From: Lepraria neglecta
Taxonomy: Eukaryota > Ascomycota > Lecanoromycetes > Lecanorales > Stereocaulaceae
Assembly: GCA_033220425.1 (NCBI GenBank)
Contig: CM065649.1
Location: forward strand, 4,278,001-4,342,000
Direction: 5' to 3'
DNA: 64,000 bases
Of this stretch, positions 35,463 to 44,739 are shown one piece after another. Positions within the stretch are counted from its first letter, which is position 1. The number at the start of each line of letters is the position of its first letter. Made by a program: the position numbers and the translations under genes. Below the pieces are notes generated by a model. It saw only the letters and a program-made list of their open reading frames with translations. It was not told where the DNA came from and searched no databases.

Positions 35463-37037
35463 TCACGGATACATCCTTTTGAAAGCCTCCACAACTTCTT
35501 CTAATCCGTCTCTCGTCGCGCCAGTGACATCGTCGTGTGCCAATAAAGTCGTTGCTTCCAGGAATAAGCCCAAAGCTTGATTCTTATAACTACTCTGCAG
35601 TCCTGGGCGAGCCTTCATCAACAGTCCGATAGCAAGCTGGGATATCGAGGTGACAAGCGATAGCTGGGGTTCGGTGGTCGTTTGGGCCAGAGCCTCGCTG
35701 GCTAGGGCAACCATGGGCATCCATTCTTCCTTCACGGGTCCGGCGACGTGTGATTCGATGATGCTCCATAGCACTCCAATGATTTCTTCTCCGTGCAGAT
35801 GCTGCTCTTGTCTAGATGCAAGCTTTTCGAGGCCCTCATATAGTACCCGCCATCCATCCTGGTGGAGAAAGGCTTCCACGCCCTCATCCGCTTCGACTAT
35901 CCCCTGTAACGCAACGCACACAGGACCACGGAAGTCTTGCTCATCGTCATTCTGGTAAAGAGCCAGGAGAACGTCTATGATACCCGCAGCTTCCTTCCGC
36001 AACATCTCATTTTCGTCCTCACGTAGCCACAGCGATAGCGTACGAAGCTGAGAGAGCGTCAATGGATCTTCGTATATACCAGTAGAGGTTTCCCGGGCGA
36101 TTGGAAGTGGGTCCGAGGTAGACTCTTCGCTTGTGGAGCGAGCAGACGGGTGGAGGCCGGCTGCGCCTGCTGTGGACGAGTCGAAACGGTCTCGAAGGTG
36201 CTCGATGGTCAAGCTCATGGTTTCTGATATGTTTACTCGAAGTCTCGGGATGAGGTCCGCTGGCAGGGCGGCTGAAAAGGGGCAAGAGGGTCCCGAACCG
36301 TCGGTCTCCATCTTGTCAAGGCTATGGACCAGAAAACCAAGGAAGGCGGAAATAATATCGTAGCTTTTGGCCAAGCGATCCGATGTCGCTGGGTATTCGT
36401 TGGAGTGTAGTTTTTCTTGGAGAGACGGTATCGTGGACTGAATGTCAATCAGAAGCATCGTGACGAAGAGATAGGACGTGGGCTTTTGATCTGGTTCACT
36501 CTTTTCGGCAATAACATCAAACATGGCGAGATATCCTCCACGAGTGGTGGCCAGCCTATGGATGATGCCCATGATAACGGCTTTTGTTGCTGGTGGGCTC
36601 GAGTGTACAACAACGGCCATGAGGAGGGGAATTCGGTCAATGAACTTTTCGTCCTCGTGGGGAGACTCCAACAGCGTCATGAAGGCATGCATAACCGAGA
36701 CTGCGAGCGCCATCATCTCCTCCGTTTCCTCCATTGTCTTCTTATCGCTCCGCTTTGCCTTGAGTAGCCCATCTAGGAACTTGGCTGGTATCGCGTCCCA
36801 ACTTCGTTGTACAATTGCCCTCTTGTCTCCACTGTCCGCAGTGTCTTGATCACTCAGATTCTGTTCAAGGACAGGTTTGAGCAATGCAAGTCCCACAAAG
36901 CGAGAGGTATCATCCTTTTTCTTGAGCATGGCCAACGCGACTTCCAATTCTTTCGCAGCACGCTCTTTCGTGCTTGCCTGGCTTGGGGCGTCGGGGACCG
37001 GCGATTCATGATGACGTAGGCTCCCGTTCGATTGCAT
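35463..37037 (-). CDS. neurochondrin-family protein
   Basis: Single exon, 524 aa from MQSNGSLRHHE; an in-frame ATG at 37067 would add ten residues. The all-helical ARM/HEAT-like pattern and the motifs VALAMLKKKDDTSRFVGLAL, AIPAKFLDGLL, VVVHSSPPATKAVIMGI and TMLLIDIQSTIPSLQE fit the neurochondrin family (PF05536). In animals the protein is cytosolic and neuronal; its fungal role is not established. The C-terminal half reads as further helical repeats (LSQLRTLSLWLREDENEMLR, QLAIGLLMKARPGLQSSYK). A small coding-looking frame ends 22 bases upstream. Confidence 0.88.
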   Translation of the reverse strand: MQSNGSLRHHESPVPDAPSQASTKERAAKELEVALAMLKKKDDTSRFVGLALLKPVLEQNLSDQDTADSGDKRAIVQRSWDAIPAKFLDGLLKAKRSDKKTMEETEEMMALAVSVMHAFMTLLESPHEDEKFIDRIPLLMAVVVHSSPPATKAVIMGIIHRLATTRGGYLAMFDVIAEKSEPDQKPTSYLFVTMLLIDIQSTIPSLQEKLHSNEYPATSDRLAKSYDIISAFLGFLVHSLDKMETDGSGPSCPFSAALPADLIPRLRVNISETMSLTIEHLRDRFDSSTAGAAGLHPSARSTSEESTSDPLPIARETSTGIYEDPLTLSQLRTLSLWLREDENEMLRKEAAGIIDVLLALYQNDDEQDFRGPVCVALQGIVEADEGVEAFLHQDGWRVLYEGLEKLASRQEQHLHGEEIIGVLWSIIESHVAGPVKEEWMPMVALASEALAQTTTEPQLSLVTSISQLAIGLLMKARPGLQSSYKNQALGLFLEATTLLAHDDVTGATRDGLEEVVEAFKRMYP

Positions 37038-37059
37038 ATTGCGCTGCTCGAATGACTCT

Positions 37060-37383
37060 TTACACATTTGCTTCACCGTTCTCGCCCATCAGTCTCCGCC
37101 AGAGGCGGGCGGAGAGGCGACGTGTGGCTGGGTACTTTTCCTCGAGGTTCACGAAAGTGTCCCATATCTGGTACGAGCTCCAAGTAATGGCCATCAACTG
37201 CAGAACAACATACTCCTTCTTGGACAGGTAGAACTCCATCGTAGCTGCTGTTCGAAGAAACATAGTAGAATAGTAGAACTCGGCGAAGGAGAGTGCGGAA
37301 CGGTCCGCTTGTGGATTTGATTTCGCGCTAAGGAAATGTAGGATCTCTTCAGCACCAACTTTGCAGCTTACAGAGCAGCACAT
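37060..37383 (-). CDS. small reading frame just upstream of neurochondrin, unknown
   Basis: Up to 107 codons; the C-terminal 59, from an ATG at 37239, look most protein-like: MEFYLSKKEYVVLQLMAITW, then SSYQIWDTFVNLEEKYP and RRLSARLWRRLMGENG. Codon choice is C/G-ending in the two-fold sets (GAG, AAG, TTC, TAC, CTG), like neighbouring real genes. Its stop overlaps an ATG (ATGTGTAA) upstream of the neurochondrin start. The longest form would begin only 15 bases from the start of the divergent bL12m gene, which speaks against the full length. It could be an upstream ORF, a separate small gene on the same transcript, or chance. No family recognised. Confidence 0.35.
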   Translation of the reverse strand: MCCSVSCKVGAEEILHFLSAKSNPQADRSALSFAEFYYSTMFLRTAATMEFYLSKKEYVVLQLMAITWSSYQIWDTFVNLEEKYPATRRLSARLWRRLMGENGEANV

Positions 37384-37398
37384 TCACCTACATTCGCC

Positions 37399-38060
37399 AT
37401 GTCTCGATCTATTATATTTGCAGCGCGATGCTGCGCTCGAACACTACATACCTCCTCACGACCAACTCCAAGAGCCTCTTTAGCGATCACACAATGCCAA
37501 AGGAGAGCGCCAGCACGGCGACGGGAATCTACAGCAGCAGCAGCATCATCTACGAACCCGAAGATATCTACAATCGTTGACCAAATAAGTCAATTGACGC
37601 TGTTAGAAACTGCGGACCTGGTGTCGAATCTCAAAGTGAGACATATTCATAGCAATTGGCCAATTTTTTCTCCATGCCCTTCTCCTCCCAAGCCAAATCA
37701 CGATCTCTTTGCTGACATTTATGCTTCAAGTCACGCCTAAACATCCCCGACATACCAATGGGCGGTTTCTCTACCGGCCCCGCCGCCCCAGCAGCAGCCG
37801 CTGCCCCAGTCGAGGAAGAAGAAGCGGCCCCCGCAGCTCAAGAAAAGACGCTCTTCGCCCTCACACTCAAATCATTCGACGCAGGAGCCAAGCCTAAGGT
37901 CATCAAAGAAATTAAGAGCATGTTGGGACTGAGTTTAGTAGATAGCAAGAAGTTTGTGGAAAGTGCGCCAAAGCAGATGAAGGACTCGGTGGCGAAGGAG
38001 GAGTGCGAGAAGATCATTGAGACGATGAAGGGGCTGGGAGCTGTGGTTACTATGGAATGA
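37399..38060 (+). CDS. mitochondrial ribosomal protein bL12m
   Basis: Stalk protein of the mitochondrial large ribosomal subunit, recruiting translation GTPases. Exons 37399-37635 and 37731-38060 join over a 95-base intron (GTGAGA ... TTCAAG), giving 188 aa. An Arg/Ala/Ser-rich presequence of about 50 residues is typical of mitochondrial import. The N-terminal dimerisation part reads VDQISQLTLLETADLVSNLK. After an Ala/Pro/Glu-rich hinge comes the L7/L12 C-terminal domain: EKTLFALTLKSFDAGAKPK, VIKEIKSMLGLSLVDSKKFV, then CEKIIETMKGLGAVVTME. Confidence 0.95.
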
Positions 38061-38746
38061 GGGAGGAATGTAAAGATACGAGCATTGCCAGCATATCATT
38101 GCGAGGTGTCTGGATATGTACAAATACTGTGGATATAGGGCAACTCAGCGGGCCTTTCCCCTCTCCAGGGTCTTCCAGGGTCTTCCTAACACAATATTAT
38201 GCAGTTTACTTCGCATCTCGTTCTCTTCATGCTTTTTCTTGTATAGCGAGCGCTTCGGAGTGCGATTTTATGTCTCATCTTATTGGTCTGACCGTTCAGC
38301 CAATGCAAGGCTCCTCAGAGCCTCTACCACGTGACTGCATATTTCGGGAGTAAAGACTTGAGTATTTTTCAGCACATCGATCTGAGATGGCTTCTTCCAA
38401 GATACTCCACTTCTTACCCAGTAAGCTGGGAAGGCCGCTCGGCTCGTAGAAACACGCTCAAACGTGATTCTGTGCCTTGGATACTATCTCAAATAAGCTT
38501 CTTCTCTCTCGAATTATCTTCTCACTGGCGTTTTCAAGTGGGGCAGCATTTTCAAATGGAGAATCCAGGACGAGAGAAATTTCGTTACTCCACTTATGCT
38601 GCTTCGCTCTTGTACTTCTTCTCCTTCAATGATGTGCGATATATCGCTCCTCGCATAGAAGGATTCAACTCTTCGCTCCAGACCCGTCTTCAAGGATCCC
38701 AAGACAGCACGTCGGAAACATCGTCTAATTCCCCTTCAACGAACCG
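38061..38746. other. intergenic
   Basis: Downstream of bL12m and upstream of the secreted protein gene. A 139-codon frame at 38331-38750 overlaps the next start codon but has no protein-like composition; it is taken as leader/promoter sequence. Confidence 0.4.
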
Positions 38747-40192
38747 ATGATGAAGCTCCTGCTTCCTACCAGCCTCTGGCTCCTCACTGCCGCCGCCATT
38801 CCCTCCTTCGCTCGCCCCCTAGAGAATGGCTATGATGTGTACCCCCGTGACTCGTCATACCTGTGTTTTTCCGAGGACAAGACGTTATGTCCTACCGGCA
38901 ACATTCCTCGGGCAATACAACCTCGCGAGTCGTCAGCCCCTATCACTTGCAAAAGCCTCCGCCGAACCCTTGACAAAATCGTACTTGGGCACGATGATGA
39001 TAAAGATAAGCAGATGACTAGGGTGGTTGTTGAGATGAAGAAGCTAGAATGCTTTGAGCACCATAACAATTCAGACGCTCCTGATAACTGCGCCAGTCTC
39101 GAGCTATCTCTCGCTGAAGTCACCATGTGGTCGCAACAGTGCGGTGATAGCTGCCCGAATCTGAAAGAGGAACTTGCCGGCTTATCCTCTCAGGTAGAGA
39201 GGATGGGTTGTGGGTTTCAAGAGCAGGAATTGGATGCCTCTACCTCGCACGACGTGTACACCACTGCTCAGCCACTTCTACCACACGAGGATTTGCTCGA
39301 TCAGCAGCGACCTGACTCCGCTTGCGACTATGTCTATAACGAGCTCGGTAGTTTCGTATCTCGACTGGCTCACAATCACACAGGCCCACCACGCCGAGAA
39401 TATGAACCACCGGAGGTTAATGCTTGCCTGGCGGTCAGGGAATTCTCGTCCTTATCTGACCACTGGTCTAAAAAATGCTACACTCAATATCCCCATATGA
39501 GTCTCGTAAGAGCTAGGTCCATTCAGATCCTGAATAAGATCGGATGCTGGACGCACGAAACTTGCCCCAAAAGCTGTCAGAGGTTCGGTGTGGATTTATA
39601 TAGCCAGATTTTTGGTATGCATCAAGAGGATCATATTGTTCTTGATTCTCCTAACACCGATCCAAATGATCATCCACAAGCACTCCAGCCCCGCGATCAG
39701 GGCCCTCCTACCTGTCAATGGCTCCGTGAGCACCTCGATGGAGTTAAAAGTAGGTTAAGGATGAAAGAGATGAATTGCCTTGTGCAGCCCACAGTGCAAG
39801 AACTCCAATCTCGCAGTCTGTTCTCTGAAACCTGTCCTGAGCTCGAACAAGATCTCAAAAACTGGGAAAACGCACCATCTACTAACGTTGTCGATCCCCT
39901 GGTTATCTATGGGATGATCAAAGAAACGAAGGCCAAGATGAGAAAGAAGAACTGCCCTATCCCCGACGACAAGCACTGGGACAGCGATACACACGCACTT
40001 CAAACTCGTGAAACGACGCCCCCAAGTCGCAGCCCTGAATGCGAAATCGTGGACGAGTTTGAGTCACGTGATCCTCTTTACAAATTGTGGGAGGATGAGT
40101 ATCACGGTATGGTACAAAAGATGCCTCAATGGTTGCGGAACTGGCAAGAATTCATGGTCCAGCTCAGGGAGGATGTTGGGTGCTTCAGATAA
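38747..40192 (+). CDS. secreted cysteine-rich modular protein, unknown
   Basis: Single exon, 481 aa. An N-terminal signal peptide is clear (KLLLPTSLWLLTAAAIP, likely cleaved after SFA near residue 22), and no other membrane segment is seen. The mature chain is built from five or six diverged modules of roughly 35-80 residues that begin C-x2-L/V-x4-L and end near M(K)xxxC: CKSLRRTLDKI ... EMKKLEC, CPNLKEELAGL ... ERMGC, CDYVYNELGSF ... NKIGC, CQWLREHLDGV ... RMKEMNC, CPELEQDLKNW ... MRKKNC, and CEIVDEFESRD ... REDVGC. Three modules are preceded by a near-identical linker, A-I/L-Q-P/T-R-E/D followed by PP/AP (about residues 55, 305 and 420). Even cysteine spacing suggests disulfides. Function unknown; an extracellular or host-facing role is inference. 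Confidence 0.75.
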   Translation: MMKLLLPTSLWLLTAAAIPSFARPLENGYDVYPRDSSYLCFSEDKTLCPTGNIPRAIQPRESSAPITCKSLRRTLDKIVLGHDDDKDKQMTRVVVEMKKLECFEHHNNSDAPDNCASLELSLAEVTMWSQQCGDSCPNLKEELAGLSSQVERMGCGFQEQELDASTSHDVYTTAQPLLPHEDLLDQQRPDSACDYVYNELGSFVSRLAHNHTGPPRREYEPPEVNACLAVREFSSLSDHWSKKCYTQYPHMSLVRARSIQILNKIGCWTHETCPKSCQRFGVDLYSQIFGMHQEDHIVLDSPNTDPNDHPQALQPRDQGPPTCQWLREHLDGVKSRLRMKEMNCLVQPTVQELQSRSLFSETCPELEQDLKNWENAPSTNVVDPLVIYGMIKETKAKMRKKNCPIPDDKHWDSDTHALQTRETTPPSRSPECEIVDEFESRDPLYKLWEDEYHGMVQKMPQWLRNWQEFMVQLREDVGCFR

Positions 40193-41231
40193 CGCCACAT
40201 GATGCCATCAGAAGCAGCGTCATCGAAGGACGAATCTTCCCCTCGCCTCGCTGAACGAGGCGGTCCTGACGACGAACGGTATGTACCATGTAGCCTGATA
40301 TTGGAGTCTCAACATAACGTTGGGTCGTAGGCCAAGCTCTACACATTAAAAGGTCAAAAGGCGCCTGAATGGGCGACGAGGTGGGTTGAATACATGGATG
40401 ATATGGTGGCCGATTTGTTTCCGGCTGAAATATTTCCCCCTTCCTCGTCTCGCCTAATAGCTTTGACCCGATGAGAACGAGACGGGTCATAATATTTTCT
40501 GCACGTAACGCTACATAGTCGATAAGGGATACAGAAGGAATGGTCGGGCGACACCACGATGGCTAATGAGCTGGAAACGGTCGCTGGATTAGATTGGGAA
40601 CAGTCTTGGATGTGAAGTCAAGGCTGAAGCTATTGAGTAAACCACTGGGCTTTGACGGATGAAAGGATTGAGGAGGCTACCTTGTTGTGGAATTGTTTTG
40701 TGGAAAAGGGAGCTGTCAGGGGGGACTTCCCCGAATCAATTCAGTAGAAACCGCATTCCATTTCTCTTCAACAGTCACATCAGTCGTATCGAAACCCATT
40801 ATCAAGAGTGAGAAGGGTTTCTGAGTTGTTCTTTTGCGATTTCAGGCGCACGGCGTATTTGAGCAGTGGACAGTCCTCGCACTTGTTTTAGAGTCCAATT
40901 ACGAACATCGCACTTTGAATATGAATTCATCTTCTCTTGAAAGGAAAAAGATTAGCAGATCAGCTCGGCGCTACATAATTAACCACGTCTGCATTATAGC
41001 CGACATGTCTTATCTCCTTGGTGCTTAGGATATGCCGCGTGGCTTAAGCTTACATCCATCGTCTCCACGCGCCTCTGCGATCTATGGCAGCGCGTCTTCG
41101 CATCTAAGAATCAAAGACATAATCCAGACCATCACTAAGCGACTCGTTCAGCTATATATAAACCATAACTTCCCCATGCACCGCTGTAAGATGCAAAATC
41201 TCCGACTTGGGAAAAATAATAACACCAAGCA
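40193..41231. other. intergenic, about 1 kb
   Basis: No convincing gene. Contains the TATA-like element listed separately and short frames with poor composition. Confidence 0.45.
41152..41162 (+). promoter_or_regulatory. TATA-box-like element
   Basis: CTATATATAAA lies about 80 bases before the ATG of the hypothetical gene at 41232, a plausible distance for a fungal core promoter. Prediction from motif and position only. Confidence 0.45.
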
Positions 41232-41849
41232 ATGCGGCCTCAATTATCACCTTTCCCTCTCCTACTAACACAGCATATCCATCGAACAACGTTTGCGGGC
41301 ACGGTCCAAAGCGCATATGTCACAGCCAACCAAGTCAACTCGACTATCCCTACGGCGCATAATTCTTTCATATCACTAAATCAAACCAATCAAACCAACC
41401 TTACCGAAACATTCTACCAATTTCTCAAAAACGGAAACCTACTAGAGCTAGACACCTCATCCTTATACCTTCCTCAACCCGATATCGACAGCGTACTCAA
41501 GCGTGCCGAAAAGACTCTAGGGAAGAAACCCAGCAGCACCCCATTAGGCGAACGTGAACGGTTCGAAATCGGCGCCGATAGAAAAGCCGAGCCGTACAAT
41601 GAGGTCGTGTTCGTAATCGAACCTGTTTATGAGCAGACGTTTACGTGGAGCGATGCCCACGCTGCTGTTGAGGGATTGATTGAGTGGTTCAAGGATGGGG
41701 AGCAGCAGGTGGATACAAGGGTTACGACGTACTTCTTATATCAGGATACTCCTAGGGGCGTGCCGAGGAGTTTAGGATATGGGGCTGTGAAGAGGACGTG
41801 GCAGCCTTTTCCGCCTGGGGTGGAGGTGAATGTGACAGAGTCCCGGTAA
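41232..41849 (+). CDS. hypothetical protein, 205 aa
   Basis: Single open frame following a TATA-like element. The N-terminus (PFPLLLTQHIHR) is weakly hydrophobic and not a convincing signal peptide. Three potential N-glycosylation sites cluster in SLNQTNQTNLTETF. The central and C-terminal parts look globular: SVLKRAEKTLGKKPSS, EVVFVIEPVYEQTFTWSD, AHAAVEGLIEWFKDGEQQ and GVPRSLGYGAVKRTWQPFPP. I recognise no family. CTAACACAG at about 41264-41272 resembles an intron end, so the true start could lie further upstream. Confidence 0.5.
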   Translation: MRPQLSPFPLLLTQHIHRTTFAGTVQSAYVTANQVNSTIPTAHNSFISLNQTNQTNLTETFYQFLKNGNLLELDTSSLYLPQPDIDSVLKRAEKTLGKKPSSTPLGERERFEIGADRKAEPYNEVVFVIEPVYEQTFTWSDAHAAVEGLIEWFKDGEQQVDTRVTTYFLYQDTPRGVPRSLGYGAVKRTWQPFPPGVEVNVTESR

Positions 41850-42181
41850 CGAGGTTTGATATGATAGATAATAAAAAAATGGAATTGATGTCTCTGCTCA
41901 AACTTATCACCTATGATACACGCTCCAGCAACCTCAGGCTTCTCAGGATCGAAACCATTCGTCAATGCGTCCACAGCTCCCCTTACCACTATCCCCACCT
42001 CGCGGGTGTCTAAGCAATTGGAACATCTCTCTGTTTCGACGCCGAATCCTCGCAAGAAGCACTCAATGGTTGATTTATTGGGGTACAGTCCCATTGGATC
42101 GTCCAACTGGGAACTCAGCGGCGCTTGCTTGAGCAACAGTCGCCAAAGGCAGCTCTGTAAGAGGCTCGCCCGAAATTTCCC
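41850..42181. other. intergenic, convergent 3' ends
   Basis: 3' flanks of the hypothetical (+) and the E2/F-box gene (-). Nothing else seen. Confidence 0.4.
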
Positions 42182-44167
42182 CTACCTGTGTCCTCCACCG
42201 CCCTTCTTCCCAGGGAAGAAACTAATCTCACGCCTCGTCAACACTTCCTCATCTTTCACACGCACCCCCACCCCTTCCGCAACCTCCACACCTGGCTCCC
42301 TCACTCTCCTAATCGCCAGCGCCTGTCCTTGCGTTAAAGCCCAGCGCGAATAACCCAACGTTACGCTCTTCTCAATCGTCTTCTTCAAGAATGTGCACAA
42401 GTTCTCCTTACTGGGCATGTCCTTCAGCCCCATCGCCTTGAAGAATTCGGGGAAATTTCCCACAGTGCGTATATGGCGGATGTTTTTAGCCAGACGCTCA
42501 GCGGTGCCGGCGGGTGGTGCGCCGTGTTTGTCGAACATTTCGTCACGGAGAGTAGTTAGTGGTACACCAGGTGGGCGGGCTGTGCGGTAGAAAAGGGCAA
42601 GGAACATGAGGAGGCGGTAGGATGTTTTCGAGGCCTCAAAGGTCTTTTGCAGCCGATAGTCTGATATGGCGGATGGCTCCAAGTAGCTGAGTTCAGCCAC
42701 GCCAGCTCCTTTGGTATCGAGCATCCAGACGACGTTGCGGAGAATAGCTTCTTTAATAATTGCCAAGGTAAGCTCATCGGTCAAGCCTTGTTTGCTGATC
42801 AGGACAGTGACCAGCAGGTGACCGAGGCTGGGAAACGCGTCTTTTGAGGTAGCTCCCCCCAAAAAGTGCAACAGGTTCCGGTTAGCATCCCGAACGATCC
42901 GGTCATTTTCGGTTGCTTTACAGAGAAGAAGGTGGAATAGACCGAAGTAAGATTCTACGGCCTTTTCGGAGGCGTGAGTGAGGGTGCTCTTCGGTCTGTC
43001 ACCCCAAGTTGCTTTTGCTTCATTACTGAGCTTGACGACTATATCGCTCATGAAGTTGTAGAGTACCCTGACGTTGGCTTCGCTGGTAGGGATATTGGCC
43101 TCCTGAGCCAGCTTGGTAAGGGATGCATCGACATCTGCTCGTACTGATCTCCAGTGCCGACGGGATATTGGAAGAGGGAGCCAATGCTCGAAAAGGAGCC
43201 CTTGAATAGAACGACGGACGTGGAATTTATCGAATGCTTGCTGGGATAGTAGGTCAAATTCGGATCCGAGCATCCCCTGCTTACCACGGCCTGAGATGTT
43301 GACCCCAACGCCTAATTTCGCTTCCAAGAAGCTCTCTTTCAGACAAAAGCACTGGAGTTCGCGCATTCGGATGAAGTCGTACGAGGTGACAAGGTCTCCG
43401 ATCTTTTGGCACACCTTTGCAGCTGCGAGTAAATCTTTTGTGTCTAGCTCGGCAAATATGAGCAGTGATATCTCGTCAGGAAGGGTTAAGATCCGGTCGA
43501 TCAGCCGTGGTTGATTTGTCTTCTCAATCTCCATCGTTCCTGTTGCGGGCACAGAACCCGGGCTGTTGGTATCGTCTCCTGGGTCGAGCTTGCACTGTTT
43601 TGCAAAAGGATTTGCGAGCAGATCCTTCCCTGATGCCACGGATCCTCCACCCAGAGGCTTAATCCTACCGAAGCCGCATTTGACACAACAATAAGAATTC
43701 ACTCGCTCCCCATACTCTTCGCGCATGTTGCGGTCCCATGACTTCAGGTCGATATTGAGACGGCCACCTTCTTGTGTAATGTAGTCGCTACTAAAGAAGC
43801 TGAGTAGCTGTATGGCGATTCCTTTGAGCGTATAAGCGGGCGTATAACCATCTTCGGTGTTCAGGATGGAAGCGCAGATGTAACCTGAGTTGAAGACATT
43901 CGGGTGGTGTATCATGGTTTGAATGGTGACATGTGGGGCTTTGAGTGGATATTCGTTTCCAAACACGACGGTGAGATGTAATGGTTGTTTGCCGGACGGA
44001 GTGAGTAACAGGCATGCTTGTTGCAGGTCATCTTGCATGCCGAGCTCGATATTTGGATATGGGTTTGCCTGCAATTCTGCAATATCTTGAAGCAGGCGTT
44101 GGCGGAGAGCCATGTTCGCGTTCTGACAGGCCTTGTTGAAATGGCCTTGTGGACTCTGATTGCTCAC
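42182..44167 (-). CDS. E2-like (UBC) and F-box fusion protein
   Basis: Single exon, 661 aa. Residues about 20-150 form a ubiquitin-conjugating (E2) fold: ALRQRLLQDIAELQANPYP, LHLTVVFGNEYPLKAPHV and HHPNVFNSGYICASIL. The HPN motif (88-90) and the catalytic cysteine (C98) keep canonical spacing. A small cysteine cluster follows (YCCVKCGFG, 159-167). An F-box lies near residues 226-270 (LTLPDEISLLIFAELDTKDL). The remaining 380 residues are helical with no named fold recognised. The chain would combine an E2 with an SCF-type Skp1-binding adaptor; whether the E2 part is active is inferred only from the retained cysteine. The tail is basic and Gly-rich. Confidence 0.85.
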   Translation of the reverse strand: MSNQSPQGHFNKACQNANMALRQRLLQDIAELQANPYPNIELGMQDDLQQACLLLTPSGKQPLHLTVVFGNEYPLKAPHVTIQTMIHHPNVFNSGYICASILNTEDGYTPAYTLKGIAIQLLSFFSSDYITQEGGRLNIDLKSWDRNMREEYGERVNSYCCVKCGFGRIKPLGGGSVASGKDLLANPFAKQCKLDPGDDTNSPGSVPATGTMEIEKTNQPRLIDRILTLPDEISLLIFAELDTKDLLAAAKVCQKIGDLVTSYDFIRMRELQCFCLKESFLEAKLGVGVNISGRGKQGMLGSEFDLLSQQAFDKFHVRRSIQGLLFEHWLPLPISRRHWRSVRADVDASLTKLAQEANIPTSEANVRVLYNFMSDIVVKLSNEAKATWGDRPKSTLTHASEKAVESYFGLFHLLLCKATENDRIVRDANRNLLHFLGGATSKDAFPSLGHLLVTVLISKQGLTDELTLAIIKEAILRNVVWMLDTKGAGVAELSYLEPSAISDYRLQKTFEASKTSYRLLMFLALFYRTARPPGVPLTTLRDEMFDKHGAPPAGTAERLAKNIRHIRTVGNFPEFFKAMGLKDMPSKENLCTFLKKTIEKSVTLGYSRWALTQGQALAIRRVREPGVEVAEGVGVRVKDEEVLTRREISFFPGKKGGGGHR

Positions 44168-44739
44168 AGCTGTGTTGACAGGTGGGTGCTGGTGAAGGAT
44201 GCTTCACGTGATACTTCACTTACGGATTAATTGAATGCGCATGTTAATGAAGGGGGAGTTGAGGGAACACAAAAGTCGGGTTGGGTGGAGTGTTGTGGCT
44301 TATTTTCAGGAAGGAGTGTTGTGCCAAGGTTATTGTCTAGGAAGGCGTGCAGCGGCACGATTTACAAGAACAAAGCCGGGCGTTAGTAGAGACCAGCATT
44401 ACCTGCAATGTAGAGCTCTTTATTTGTAGGAAGTTGAAGATGTTTTGAAAGGAGGCTTAGATGAGTCGGGCCGTGCCAAGGACTGGTGAATGACTCCCGA
44501 AAGACACTCATCAACAAAGGCTAGGTAAATATCCGTTGTTGCCTACCATGCGACTACCCCCTGATGAGTCATCCGCTGCGGGGTCCCTCCACAGTGCCAA
44601 AATCCTACGGTCAAATCACAGGAGCATGTTTTGTTGCTAGAGCTAACATCCAGATGCGCTGTGAACAGTAGAACAGAATAATCACCACATGTCATAAATA
44701 TGATGCGTAGAACAAGACAAGAACATCTTTGGCGCCGCC
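44168..44739. other. intergenic
   Basis: Upstream of the E2/F-box gene and downstream of the RS-rich gene, both on the minus strand. Nothing recognised. Confidence 0.4.

Noticed and set aside
38331-38750. 139-codon frame ending at the start of the secreted protein gene
   Set aside because: Composition is Ser/Phe/Tyr-rich without pattern and it would sit in the promoter/leader of the next gene.
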